DNA from: Microbacterium testaceum
GTDB lineage: Bacteria; Actinomycetota; Actinomycetes; Actinomycetales; Microbacteriaceae
DNA length: 42,664 bases
Direction of reading: 5' to 3'
Assembly (NCBI RefSeq): GCF_001476655.1
Contig: NZ_LDRT01000032.1
Span: 1 to 42,664, forward strand
The notes below the pieces were generated by a model. That model saw only the letters and a list, made by a program, of their open reading frames with translations, was not told the DNA's origin and did not search any database. Both the position numbers and the translations under genes were made by a program. Positions 15,585 through 22,896 of this stretch are shown here, piece after piece (position 1 is the stretch's first letter; each line of letters begins with the position of its first letter).

Positions 15585-16568
15585 GTGGCGGTCTCACGCA
15601 CCGAGGTCTGGCAGGGTGGCACGGTCGTGGCATCCCGTCCCCTCACCACCGAGATCCGTCGCATCGAGATCGAGGTCGACGACCCCGTCCCGGTGAGCCC
15701 CGGCGCGCACATCGACGTGCGCCTGACGATCGGGGGCGAGCGCGATCGCCGATCCTATTCGATCGTGGATGCCACCGACGACGGTCGTCGCATCGCGCTC
15801 AGCGTCTACACCTCACCGGTGAGCCGCGGGGGCGCGGCCGTCATGAATGCGCTCTCGCCGGGCGACCGGCTCGAGCTCACTCAACCGCTCAACGACTTCC
15901 CGCTCCGCCCCGGCGCCGTCCGCTACGTCCTCATCGCCGGGGGTGTGGGGATCACGGCGATGGTGGGCATGGCGGCGAGCCTCCGGGCCCGTGGAGCGGA
16001 GTATCGCCTGCTCTACGCCGGGCGCAGCCGCCCCCTGATGGCCTACGTCGACGACCTGCGCGACACGCACGGTGACCGCCTCCGCCTGCACGTGCGCGAC
16101 GAGAACACCTCGCTGGTCATTCCCGATCTCGTCGACGGCATCGAGCCCGGAACCGAGGTGTACGTCTGCGGTCCCATACGACTGATGGATGCCATCCGCC
16201 GGGAGTGGATGCGACAGAAGCGCCCCGTCGCGGACCTCCGGATGGAGACCTTCGGCAACAGCGGCTGGTTCGACGCGCAGGAGTTCACGGTGCGCATCGC
16301 CGCCACGGGGATCGAGGCGCGTGTGCGGCCGAACCAGTCCATGCTCGAAGCCCTCGAGGCGGCCGGGGCCGACATGATGTGGGACTGCCGCAAGGGCGAG
16401 TGCGGTCTGTGCGAAGTGCGCGTCCTGGGTCTCTCGGGCGACATCGACCACCGCGACGTGTTCTACAGCGAGCGGCAGAAGGACGCGCGGTCGAAGATGT
16501 GCTGCTGCGTCTCGCGCGTGGTTGCCCCCGCGGGTGGGGCAGCGGTGGTGGAGATCGTCACGAGCTGA
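15585..16568 (+). CDS. vanB: Vanillate O-demethylase reductase subunit
   Basis: A 327-residue class IA oxygenase reductase. The FMN-binding beta-barrel includes RRSYSIVDA and the NAD-binding domain includes IAGGVGITAMVGMA and YVCGP. A C-terminal plant-type 2Fe-2S domain has Cys268, Cys273 and Cys276 in CRKGECGLC, with the fourth ligand in the CCC run at 306-308. It passes electrons from NADH through FMN and 2Fe-2S to the VanA Rieske centre. The GTG start lies one base after the vanA stop, so it is co-translated. No vanillate transporter follows; the next gene is convergent and unrelated. Confidence 0.93.
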   Translation: MAVSRTEVWQGGTVVASRPLTTEIRRIEIEVDDPVPVSPGAHIDVRLTIGGERDRRSYSIVDATDDGRRIALSVYTSPVSRGGAAVMNALSPGDRLELTQPLNDFPLRPGAVRYVLIAGGVGITAMVGMAASLRARGAEYRLLYAGRSRPLMAYVDDLRDTHGDRLRLHVRDENTSLVIPDLVDGIEPGTEVYVCGPIRLMDAIRREWMRQKRPVADLRMETFGNSGWFDAQEFTVRIAATGIEARVRPNQSMLEALEAAGADMMWDCRKGECGLCEVRVLGLSGDIDHRDVFYSERQKDARSKMCCCVSRVVAPAGGAAVVEIVTS

Positions 16569-16598
16569 GGCGCTCTCTGACTCGCCGCGTCGGTCGTC

Positions 16599-18203
16599 TC
16601 ACGGGGGCGGGCTCGCCGCGGACGTCGGCTCGAAGGGGTCGGCGGTGGTCTGGCCCAGCCAGTCGTACTCCACGACGGTGTCATCCGTCGCCCAGCGGGT
16701 GGGCGTGGGCGTGTCCAGCCAGTCGAGGGGGCGGACGCCCCCGGGCTCGCCGCCGTCGAGCGCCAGGCGCAGCGCCGCGGCGAGATCGTCGTCCACGCGG
16801 GAGCTCCGCGTGGACGGGTCGACCGACACGAACAGTGCGGTGCCGCTGCGTGCGACGAGGTCGAGGAACTGCCGGTTCAGTGTCCAGTCCGTCAGGGGTG
16901 TGCTGGGCACGCAGTCGGCGTCGACGGTGAAGAACGCACCGTGCTGGGCCAGTCGGAAGGCGAGGGCGTTCACGCCCACCCGGCGGGTGCGGTTCCAGTC
17001 CAGGCCGGAGGTGTCGTCGCCGATGCGTTGCGCATGCACGAGGCCGGCCGCGAGGTGGCCGACGGTGTTGCAGCCGAGGATGAGGGCATCGCCGGCGGCA
17101 TCCTTCGCGTCCCGGTAGAAGCCGACGAACGCCTCGGCGGTCGTGACGCGCGGGTCGCTGAGTGCGGGACCCTCCGCCGGCGACGCGCCGAACTGCGGCC
17201 CCCAGCGTCCGAGGAGGTCGTATGTGGAGAAGTCGTGCTTGATCAGCTCGTATCCCCACCCTGACAGCCGCGCGAAGTCGGACGCGACGAGCTCGCGCAC
17301 CGCGGGTGCGGTCGGATCCAGAGCGAGAGCTCCGTCACGCGACGCGCGCACGCCCTCGACGCTCGCGTCGCGGGTGAGGAGCGGGCGGAACCAGACGCCC
17401 GGTCGCACACCTTCGGCGCGAATGGCGTCGGCGGCTCCGGCCATGTCCGGGAACTCGATCGGGCGGCCGCCGTCCCAGGGGCCCGGCGAGGCCTCGCGCC
17501 CGTCGGCCGTGCCGTCGCTGCTCCATCCGTCGTCGATGACCCCGAACGGGCGAACGGGGTGGTCTCCGGCCAGTTCGGCGATCGCGCGAGCGTCGCGGAC
17601 GACGGATGCCAGGGCGAAGTCGCGTCCGTACGCGTAGTACCAGTTGTTGGCGCCGACCAGCGGCCCCGCGCTGAGCGGGTCGCTGCACAACAGGCGCAGC
17701 AGTTCCTGCTGCGCGGCGAAAGCACCGGCCTCCGACGCCGTCCACCGCACGGTCGCGGCGGCGATGGCACGCTCCCCGGGGCGGACGGCGGTGCCTCCGC
17801 TGCGCAGGTCGAGCGTGAGGGTGACGCCGTGGTCGTCGACCTGCCAGAAGGCGAAGGCGCCACCGCGTACCTCGACGCCGGCACCCGTCGTCGTGCCGGT
17901 CGTGGCGTCGTGCAGCAGGACAGTCCAGGGGAGGACCGCCTCGGGGCGGACGATCCGCCATTCGAGGTCGCCGTACGTCCGCTCCCAGGCGTCGCCGAGG
18001 ACGCGCGTCGAGCGGGGGACCGGTCGTCGCCAGCGCAGGACCACGCGCGAGACCGCCTCGCTCGCCTCGACGTCCACGCGCAGGCCCCGGCCGACCGTCG
18101 TCGTGTGGACCGCGACGGTCGAGCGGTCGATCGGGACGAACGGATCGGTGGGGAAACGCTGCACGCGCACGAGGTCGGGCGGCGGCACGGACGTCTCTGT
18201 CAC
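16599..18203 (-). CDS. GH36/GH27-like glycosidase (divergent melibiase-like)
   Basis: A 534-residue protein related to the alpha-galactosidase clan. A beta-sandwich N-terminal part of about 180 residues precedes a TIM barrel. IDDGWSSDG is at 223-231, GVRPGVWFRPLL near 265-276, YELIKHDFS at 318-326 with Asp324 in the nucleophile position, and GCNTVGH then RIGDDTSG at 377-400 with the likely acid/base Asp. The usual KWD-N signature is replaced by KHDFS, so the specificity may differ from a standard alpha-galactosidase. No signal peptide is seen, so it should be cytoplasmic. AGGAG precedes GTG 18203. It diverges from an alpha-galactoside-type transporter operon, sharing its regulatory region. 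It is not homologous in detail to the GH36 at 22.9 kb. Confidence 0.75.
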   Translation of the reverse strand: MTETSVPPPDLVRVQRFPTDPFVPIDRSTVAVHTTTVGRGLRVDVEASEAVSRVVLRWRRPVPRSTRVLGDAWERTYGDLEWRIVRPEAVLPWTVLLHDATTGTTTGAGVEVRGGAFAFWQVDDHGVTLTLDLRSGGTAVRPGERAIAAATVRWTASEAGAFAAQQELLRLLCSDPLSAGPLVGANNWYYAYGRDFALASVVRDARAIAELAGDHPVRPFGVIDDGWSSDGTADGREASPGPWDGGRPIEFPDMAGAADAIRAEGVRPGVWFRPLLTRDASVEGVRASRDGALALDPTAPAVRELVASDFARLSGWGYELIKHDFSTYDLLGRWGPQFGASPAEGPALSDPRVTTAEAFVGFYRDAKDAAGDALILGCNTVGHLAAGLVHAQRIGDDTSGLDWNRTRRVGVNALAFRLAQHGAFFTVDADCVPSTPLTDWTLNRQFLDLVARSGTALFVSVDPSTRSSRVDDDLAAALRLALDGGEPGGVRPLDWLDTPTPTRWATDDTVVEYDWLGQTTADPFEPTSAASPPP

Positions 18204-18260
18204 GAGTTCTCCTGGGGTCGGGGGAGGGGGCGGAGGTCGATTGCGATAAATGTAATGCCA

Positions 18261-18302
18261 TTTGCTCAAAGTCTTGCGAAGCAAAATCTACTCGTGTAGC
18301 TT
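18261..18302 (+). promoter_or_regulatory. Promoter and LacI-type operators of the galactoside operon
   Basis: A -35-like TTGCGA (18274-18279) and a -10-like TAGCTT (18297-18302) are separated by 17 bases. The -35 lies inside TTGC-GAA-GCAA (18274-18284), and a second small palindrome TTTG-CT-CAAA sits at 18261-18270. Such TTGC/GCAA symmetry is common in LacI-family operators, and a LacI gene lies in this operon. The same region serves the divergent GH36-like gene, whose strand has TACATT at 18254-18249. Confidence 0.55.
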
Positions 18303-18382
18303 TCCGGACAGCCGCTCCATCGACGAAGTGGCATCCGGAGCGCCGAAGACGATCGGACCGGATCATCGACAGAGGAGTCCCC

Positions 18383-18433
18383 GTGTACCGTTTCCCGCGT
18401 TACGCCTCCGCGAACGATCGACGCGTCCGATGA
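18383..18433 (+). CDS. Short leader ORF coupled to the sugar permease
   Basis: A 16-codon reading frame starts at GTG 18383 with AGAGGAG five bases upstream and encodes MYRFPRYASANDRRVR. Its TGA (18431-18433) overlaps the permease ATG (18430-18432) as ATGA. The permease start has no ribosome site of its own, so ribosomes finishing this frame would reinitiate on the permease. This is seen directly in the sequence; that the peptide matters, or is only a landing site, is inference. The permease N-terminus could not start at this GTG because the frames differ. Confidence 0.6.
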   Translation: MYRFPRYASANDRRVR

Positions 18434-19341
18434 CCGCGCTGCGTCCGAGCCTGTCGCCGGGTCAGCGCCGCCGGCGTCGGCGCGAGTTCCGGACCGCCAT
18501 GGCGTTCGTCCTCCCGGCGGCGATCGGCTTCACCGCCTTTTACCTCGTGCCGACGATTCGCGGGTTCTACATCAGCCTCACCGACTACAACCTGATGAGT
18601 GCCCCGTCGTTCATCGGGCTGCAGAACTACGTACGCCTGATGGGCGATCCACTCTTCTGGAACTCCGTGGGCGTCACCCTCGAGTACGTCGTGATCAACA
18701 TCGCCGTCCAAACGGTCGTCGCGGTCGGGCTCGCCGTGCTCATGCACCGGCTCACCCGGTCGGTCGTCATTCGCGGCGCGATCCTTCTCCCCTTCCTCGT
18801 TTCCAACGTCATCGCCGCGATGGTGTGGTTCCTGTTGCTGGACTTTCAGCTGGGCCTGGTCAACAGCGCCATCGAGGCGCTCGGGCTTACTCGCATCCCG
18901 TTCTTCGCCGACGACACGTGGGCGATTCCCACGATCGCGCTCGTCAACGTCTGGCGCCACGCCGGCTACACCGCGCTCCTGGTGTTCGCGGGCCTGCAGA
19001 TGATCCCGTCCTACGTGTACGAGGCGGCGGCGATCGACGGCTCCAGCGAATGGCGCACCTTCTGGAAGATCACCCTGCCGCTGCTGCGCCCGGTGCTCGC
19101 CCTCGTGCTGGTGATCACCGTCACCGGATCGTTCCAGGTGTTCGACACCGTCGCCGTGACCACCCGGGGCGGCCCGATCAACGCCACCCGCGTCATCCAG
19201 TACTACATCTACCAAACCGGGTTCGGCGAGAACGACTTCGGCTACGCCAGCGCGATCTCGGTCGTCTTGCTCCTCATCCTCGCCGTCGTCTCGTTCTTCC
19301 AGCTTCGGATGATGCGCGCCAACCAGTCCGACCTCGCCTAA
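18430..19341 (+). CDS. Sugar ABC transporter permease (MalF/RafF-like)
   Basis: A 303-residue inner-membrane permease of the CUT1 carbohydrate uptake family. A basic N-terminal tail (QRRRRRREFR) precedes six predicted helices, the first near residue 25-45. The cytoplasmic EAA loop, which contacts the ATPase, reads EAAAIDGSSEWRTFWKITLP. The start ATG 18430 lacks a Shine-Dalgarno sequence and is coupled to the short ORF before it. Nine bases separate it from the second permease. The neighbouring alpha-galactosidases suggest melibiose, raffinose or other alpha-galactosides as substrate. No ATPase gene accompanies it. Confidence 0.92.
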   Translation: MTALRPSLSPGQRRRRRREFRTAMAFVLPAAIGFTAFYLVPTIRGFYISLTDYNLMSAPSFIGLQNYVRLMGDPLFWNSVGVTLEYVVINIAVQTVVAVGLAVLMHRLTRSVVIRGAILLPFLVSNVIAAMVWFLLLDFQLGLVNSAIEALGLTRIPFFADDTWAIPTIALVNVWRHAGYTALLVFAGLQMIPSYVYEAAAIDGSSEWRTFWKITLPLLRPVLALVLVITVTGSFQVFDTVAVTTRGGPINATRVIQYYIYQTGFGENDFGYASAISVVLLLILAVVSFFQLRMMRANQSDLA

Positions 19342-19350
19342 GGCCTTCCG

Positions 19351-20298
19351 ATGACGACCTCCACCGAAACACGCACCCTGCTCGTCGGCCCCGAACGGCA
19401 CCGGCCCCGATCGCGCGGCAGCCGCCGCTTCTCGTTCGGACGTGCGCTCGCCTGGGCCGTGATGGGAATCGCCCTCTTCCTGACGATTTTCCCCTTCTAC
19501 TGGATGGCGCGCACCGCCCTCTCGACCGAGAACGCCCTCGCCGCCGGTGCCGGGTCGATCCTGCCCGTGGAGTTCACCTGGGGTGCCTTCGCCCGCGTGC
19601 TCGGGCTGGCGTCGCAGGAGAGCGCCATCGCGGAGGGTGGGTCAGGGGCCTCGGTGGACTTCCTCCTCTACCTTCGCAACTCTCTCGCCTACTCCACGCT
19701 TGTCACGGTCGGGCAGCTCTTGTTCTGCTCGCTGGCTGCCTACGCCTTCGCGCGGCTGCGCTGGCCCGGGCGGGATGCCGTCTTCTTCGTGTTCCTCACC
19801 GCGCTCATGGTGCCGCCGATCTTCACGGCCCTGCCCAACTTCGTCACCATGCGTGACCTCGGCCTTCTCAACACCATCCCCGGTCTGGCGTTGCCCACCC
19901 TGCTCATGACTCCGTTCGCGGTGTTCTTCCTGCGGCAGTTCTTCCTCGGGATCAACCGTGAGATCGAGGAGGCCGCCGAGATCGACGGGGCGAGCAAGCT
20001 CCGCGTGTTCTTCCAGATCATCGTGCCGATGAGCGGCGCGCCGCTCGCCACCCTCGGCATCCTGACCTTCATCAACACGTGGAACGACTACTTCTGGCCC
20101 CTGCTCGCGGGCAACACCGAGGACTCGCGCGTGCTCACGGTCGCCCTGGGCGTCTTCCGCTCGCAGACGCCGAACGGCAGCCCGGACTGGGCCGGCCTGA
20201 TGGCGGCGACGCTCGTCGCCGCCATCCCCGTCCTGACCCTGTTCTTCGTCTTCGGGCGGCGGATCGTCGATTCCATCGGCTACTCCGGCGTCAAGTAG
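19351..20298 (+). CDS. Sugar ABC transporter permease (MalG/RafG-like)
   Basis: A 315-residue CUT1 permease, partner of the preceding one. An Arg-rich cytoplasmic tail of about 28 residues precedes six helices. The EAA loop EEAAEIDGASKLRVFFQIIVP is well conserved, and NTWNDYFWPLL after it is typical of MalG-type subunits. The helix 1-2 loop is long and rich in Ala/Ser/Gly. The ATG follows the previous stop by nine bases. The two permeases would form the heterodimeric channel fed by the binding lipoprotein encoded next. Confidence 0.92.
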   Translation: MTTSTETRTLLVGPERHRPRSRGSRRFSFGRALAWAVMGIALFLTIFPFYWMARTALSTENALAAGAGSILPVEFTWGAFARVLGLASQESAIAEGGSGASVDFLLYLRNSLAYSTLVTVGQLLFCSLAAYAFARLRWPGRDAVFFVFLTALMVPPIFTALPNFVTMRDLGLLNTIPGLALPTLLMTPFAVFFLRQFFLGINREIEEAAEIDGASKLRVFFQIIVPMSGAPLATLGILTFINTWNDYFWPLLAGNTEDSRVLTVALGVFRSQTPNGSPDWAGLMAATLVAAIPVLTLFFVFGRRIVDSIGYSGVK

Positions 20299-20361
20299 CG
20301 AACCCGAACTTCCCCTCGCACAACCCTCTCTTTGCATCGAAGCAGAAAGGCATCACCGCTC

Positions 20362-21744
20362 ATGTCCGCATTCATCCGTAGGCCCGCCGTCATCGTCGCC
20401 GGCGTCACCGTCATGGGCGTCGCCCTCACCGGCTGCGTCGGCGGCGGCTCGTCGGGCGGGGATTCCGCCTCGATCGACACCAGCAAGGCCACGGGCACGG
20501 TGGAGTACTGGCTCTGGGACAACAACCAGAAGCCCGCGTACCAGCAGTGCGCCGACGACTTCCACACCGCCAACCCCGACGTGACGGTCAACATCACCCA
20601 GTACTCGTGGGACGACTACTGGACCAAGATCACCAACGCCTTCGTCTCGGGCACCGGGCCGGACGTCTTCACCGACCACCTCTCGAAGTACGCCGACTTC
20701 ATCAAGAACAACCAGCTGGTCCCCTTGGACGACGTGATCGCCAAGGACGGTGTGGACGTCGGCCAGTACACTCCCGGCCTCGCTGAGTTGTGGGTGGGTC
20801 AGGACGGCAAGCGCTACGGGCTGCCCAAGGACTGGGACACCATCTCGATCTTCTACAACAAGGATCTCGTCCAGGCCGGCGGCTACAGCGCCGACCAACT
20901 CGCCGCTCTGCAGTGGAACCCCGAGGACGGCGGAACATACGAGAAGGCGATCGCCCACCTCACCGTCGACGCCAACGGTGTCCGCGGCGACCAGCCCGGC
21001 TTCGACAAGACGCGCGTGGCCGTCTACGGCCTGGGCCTGGACAACCAGTCCGGCGGCGGCGTGGGCCAGACCCAGTGGAGCATGTACAGCGGCGCGACCG
21101 GGTGGAACTACATGGACACGAACCCGTGGGGCACGCACTACAACTACGACGACGAGCGTTTCCAGTCGACGATCGGGTGGATGGCCGACCTCATCGAGAA
21201 GGGCTACATGCCCTCGGTGGCCGAAGTCACCGGTGGTGACTCGACCCAGACCTTCGGCGCGGGCAAGTACGCGATGATCACGAACGGCTCGTGGAACATC
21301 AACTCCTTCTACGCGCTCAAGGGCATCAACGTCGGCATCGCGCCCACGCCCACCGGCCCCGACGGCAAGCGCGCGAGCATGTTCAACGGTCTCGCCGACT
21401 CGATCTGGGCGGGCTCGAAGAACAAGAATGCGGCCGCGAAGTGGGTCGAGTACCTCGCATCCGCGGCGTGCCAGGATGTTGTCGGCAAGGCCGGTGTCGT
21501 GTTCCCCGCCATCCCCAGCGGCGCCGAGGAGGCCGCGTCCACGTTCCAGAGCAAGGGCATCGACGTGACTCCGTTCACCCAGCAGGTGGCGGATGGCACG
21601 ACCTTCCTCTCGCCCATCTCGGACAACGCCGCCAAGATCGCCGGGATCATGACGCCCGCGGTCGACGCGGTGATGGAGGGCAAAGCCGACCCGTCGTCGC
21701 TCACCAGCGCGAACGACCAGGTAAACGCCCTCTTCAGCAAATAG
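20362..21744 (+). CDS. Sugar-binding lipoprotein of the ABC transporter
   Basis: A 460-residue extracellular solute-binding protein (family 1, MalE/RafE-like). A lipoprotein signal peptide ends in ALTGC with the lipidated Cys at residue 25, followed by a Gly/Ser linker. The mature part begins GTVEYWLWDNNQ and contains the typical GTGPDVFTDH segment and the aromatic-rich NGSWNIN binding region. It would capture an oligosaccharide, probably an alpha-galactoside, and deliver it to the two permeases upstream. ATG 20362 is preceded by AGAAAGG. The binding-protein gene is at the 3' end of the transporter genes rather than first. A hairpin follows. Confidence 0.93.
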   Translation: MSAFIRRPAVIVAGVTVMGVALTGCVGGGSSGGDSASIDTSKATGTVEYWLWDNNQKPAYQQCADDFHTANPDVTVNITQYSWDDYWTKITNAFVSGTGPDVFTDHLSKYADFIKNNQLVPLDDVIAKDGVDVGQYTPGLAELWVGQDGKRYGLPKDWDTISIFYNKDLVQAGGYSADQLAALQWNPEDGGTYEKAIAHLTVDANGVRGDQPGFDKTRVAVYGLGLDNQSGGGVGQTQWSMYSGATGWNYMDTNPWGTHYNYDDERFQSTIGWMADLIEKGYMPSVAEVTGGDSTQTFGAGKYAMITNGSWNINSFYALKGINVGIAPTPTGPDGKRASMFNGLADSIWAGSKNKNAAAKWVEYLASAACQDVVGKAGVVFPAIPSGAEEAASTFQSKGIDVTPFTQQVADGTTFLSPISDNAAKIAGIMTPAVDAVMEGKADPSSLTSANDQVNALFSK

Positions 21745-21755
21745 ATCGCGCCAGA

Positions 21756-21789
21756 GTAGAGGGGATCCGATCCGTCGGGTCCCCTCTAC
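21756..21789 (+). terminator. Hairpin after the sugar-binding protein gene
   Basis: GTAGAGGGGA (21756-21765) is inverted perfectly at 21780-21789, with a 14-base loop, 11 bases past the stop codon and just before the LacI gene. No T tract follows, so partial read-through into lacI and the galactosidase gene is likely. Confidence 0.65.
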
Positions 21790-21805
21790 CCGCCAGGAGG
21801 CTCAC

Positions 21806-22876
21806 GTGTCGCAGACCACTCCCCCTCGCGCCGCCGCGTCGCCCGACCTCGAGGCGCGCCCGGCCAAGGCGCCCACCCGCAACGATGTCGCCGCGCGCGC
21901 CCAGGTGAGCACGGCGGTGGTGAGCTATGTGATGACCGGGTCCAAGCGCGTGACGCCCGAGAAAGAACAGCGGGTTCGCCAGGCGATGGCCGAACTCGGG
22001 TATCGCCCCAACAGCACGGCCCGCGCCCTGCGGACGGGCAAGACGTATGTTCTCGCGCTGCTGCTGCCCGACAGCAGCAACCCGTACTTCGCCGAGATCG
22101 CGTTGCGGATCGAGAGCGTGGCGGCCGAACAGGGCTATGGGCTGTTGATCGCCAACACGCACGACGACCCCGCGACCGAACTCCGGCTCATGCGGGAGAT
22201 GCGCTCGCGCGGGGCGGACGGCGTCATCCTCGCGAGCGTCTTCCATGCCACGTGGCCGGGCGATGCGCGCGAGGTCCCGCTCGTGCTCATCGACGCGTTC
22301 CATCCCGCCGAGGGCGTGCCCTCCATCGGGGTGGATGCCGCGGCGAGCACGCGCGAGGCCGTCCGGCATCTGGTCGAGGTGCACGATCGGCGATCGATCG
22401 CTCTCATCCTCGGAGCCAGCGCCGACCCCGCGGGCAACCCTGATCCACGCCAACAGGGGTGGGAACAGGCGCTCGCCGCCACGGGCGCGGTCTCGGGAGG
22501 CATCGCTGTGACCAGTTGGTCCCGCGAGGGCGGTATCGCCGCGGCACACGAACTGCTCTCCGTCCCCGACCGCCCCGACGCGATCTTCGCGGGTTCCGAT
22601 CTGCTCGGCATCGGTGTCCTCCGCGCGGCGGCCGATCTGGGGCTGCGCGTGCCGGAGGACGTCGCGGTCGTCTCGTACGACGGTTCCACCGAATCGGCCT
22701 TCAGCATCCCGCGCCTGACCACGGTCGCGCAGCCCATCGGCGACGTCGCTCGTGCCGCCGTGGCAGCCGTCCTCGATCCCGCCGCCGCCGGCGGCCACTA
22801 CACGTCCTTCCCCGGCGAACTTCTCATCCGCGAATCGTGCGGATGCGCGACACCCCCACCCCGCGTCACCCCGTGA
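21806..22876 (+). CDS. LacI-family regulator of the alpha-galactoside locus
   Basis: A 356-residue repressor. The helix-turn-helix and hinge occupy about residues 24-80 (TRNDVAARAQVSTAVVSYVM, then VRQAMAELGYRPNSTARALR), followed by a periplasmic-binding-protein-like sensor domain with ALLLPDSSNPYFAEIA and AIFAGSDLLGIGVLRA. A Ser/Pro/Ala tail of ~20 residues precedes the HTH. The GTG start at 21806 follows AGGAGG. It lies between the transporter and the GH36 gene, 20 bases upstream of the latter, so it probably senses an alpha-galactoside and binds near 18261-18284. It ends with an unusual Cys pair, SCGCATPPP. Confidence 0.9.
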   Translation: MSQTTPPRAAASPDLEARPAKAPTRNDVAARAQVSTAVVSYVMTGSKRVTPEKEQRVRQAMAELGYRPNSTARALRTGKTYVLALLLPDSSNPYFAEIALRIESVAAEQGYGLLIANTHDDPATELRLMREMRSRGADGVILASVFHATWPGDAREVPLVLIDAFHPAEGVPSIGVDAAASTREAVRHLVEVHDRRSIALILGASADPAGNPDPRQQGWEQALAATGAVSGGIAVTSWSREGGIAAAHELLSVPDRPDAIFAGSDLLGIGVLRAAADLGLRVPEDVAVVSYDGSTESAFSIPRLTTVAQPIGDVARAAVAAVLDPAAAGGHYTSFPGELLIRESCGCATPPPRVTP

Positions 22877-22896
22877 CGCCCAGAGAGGAACCTCGA

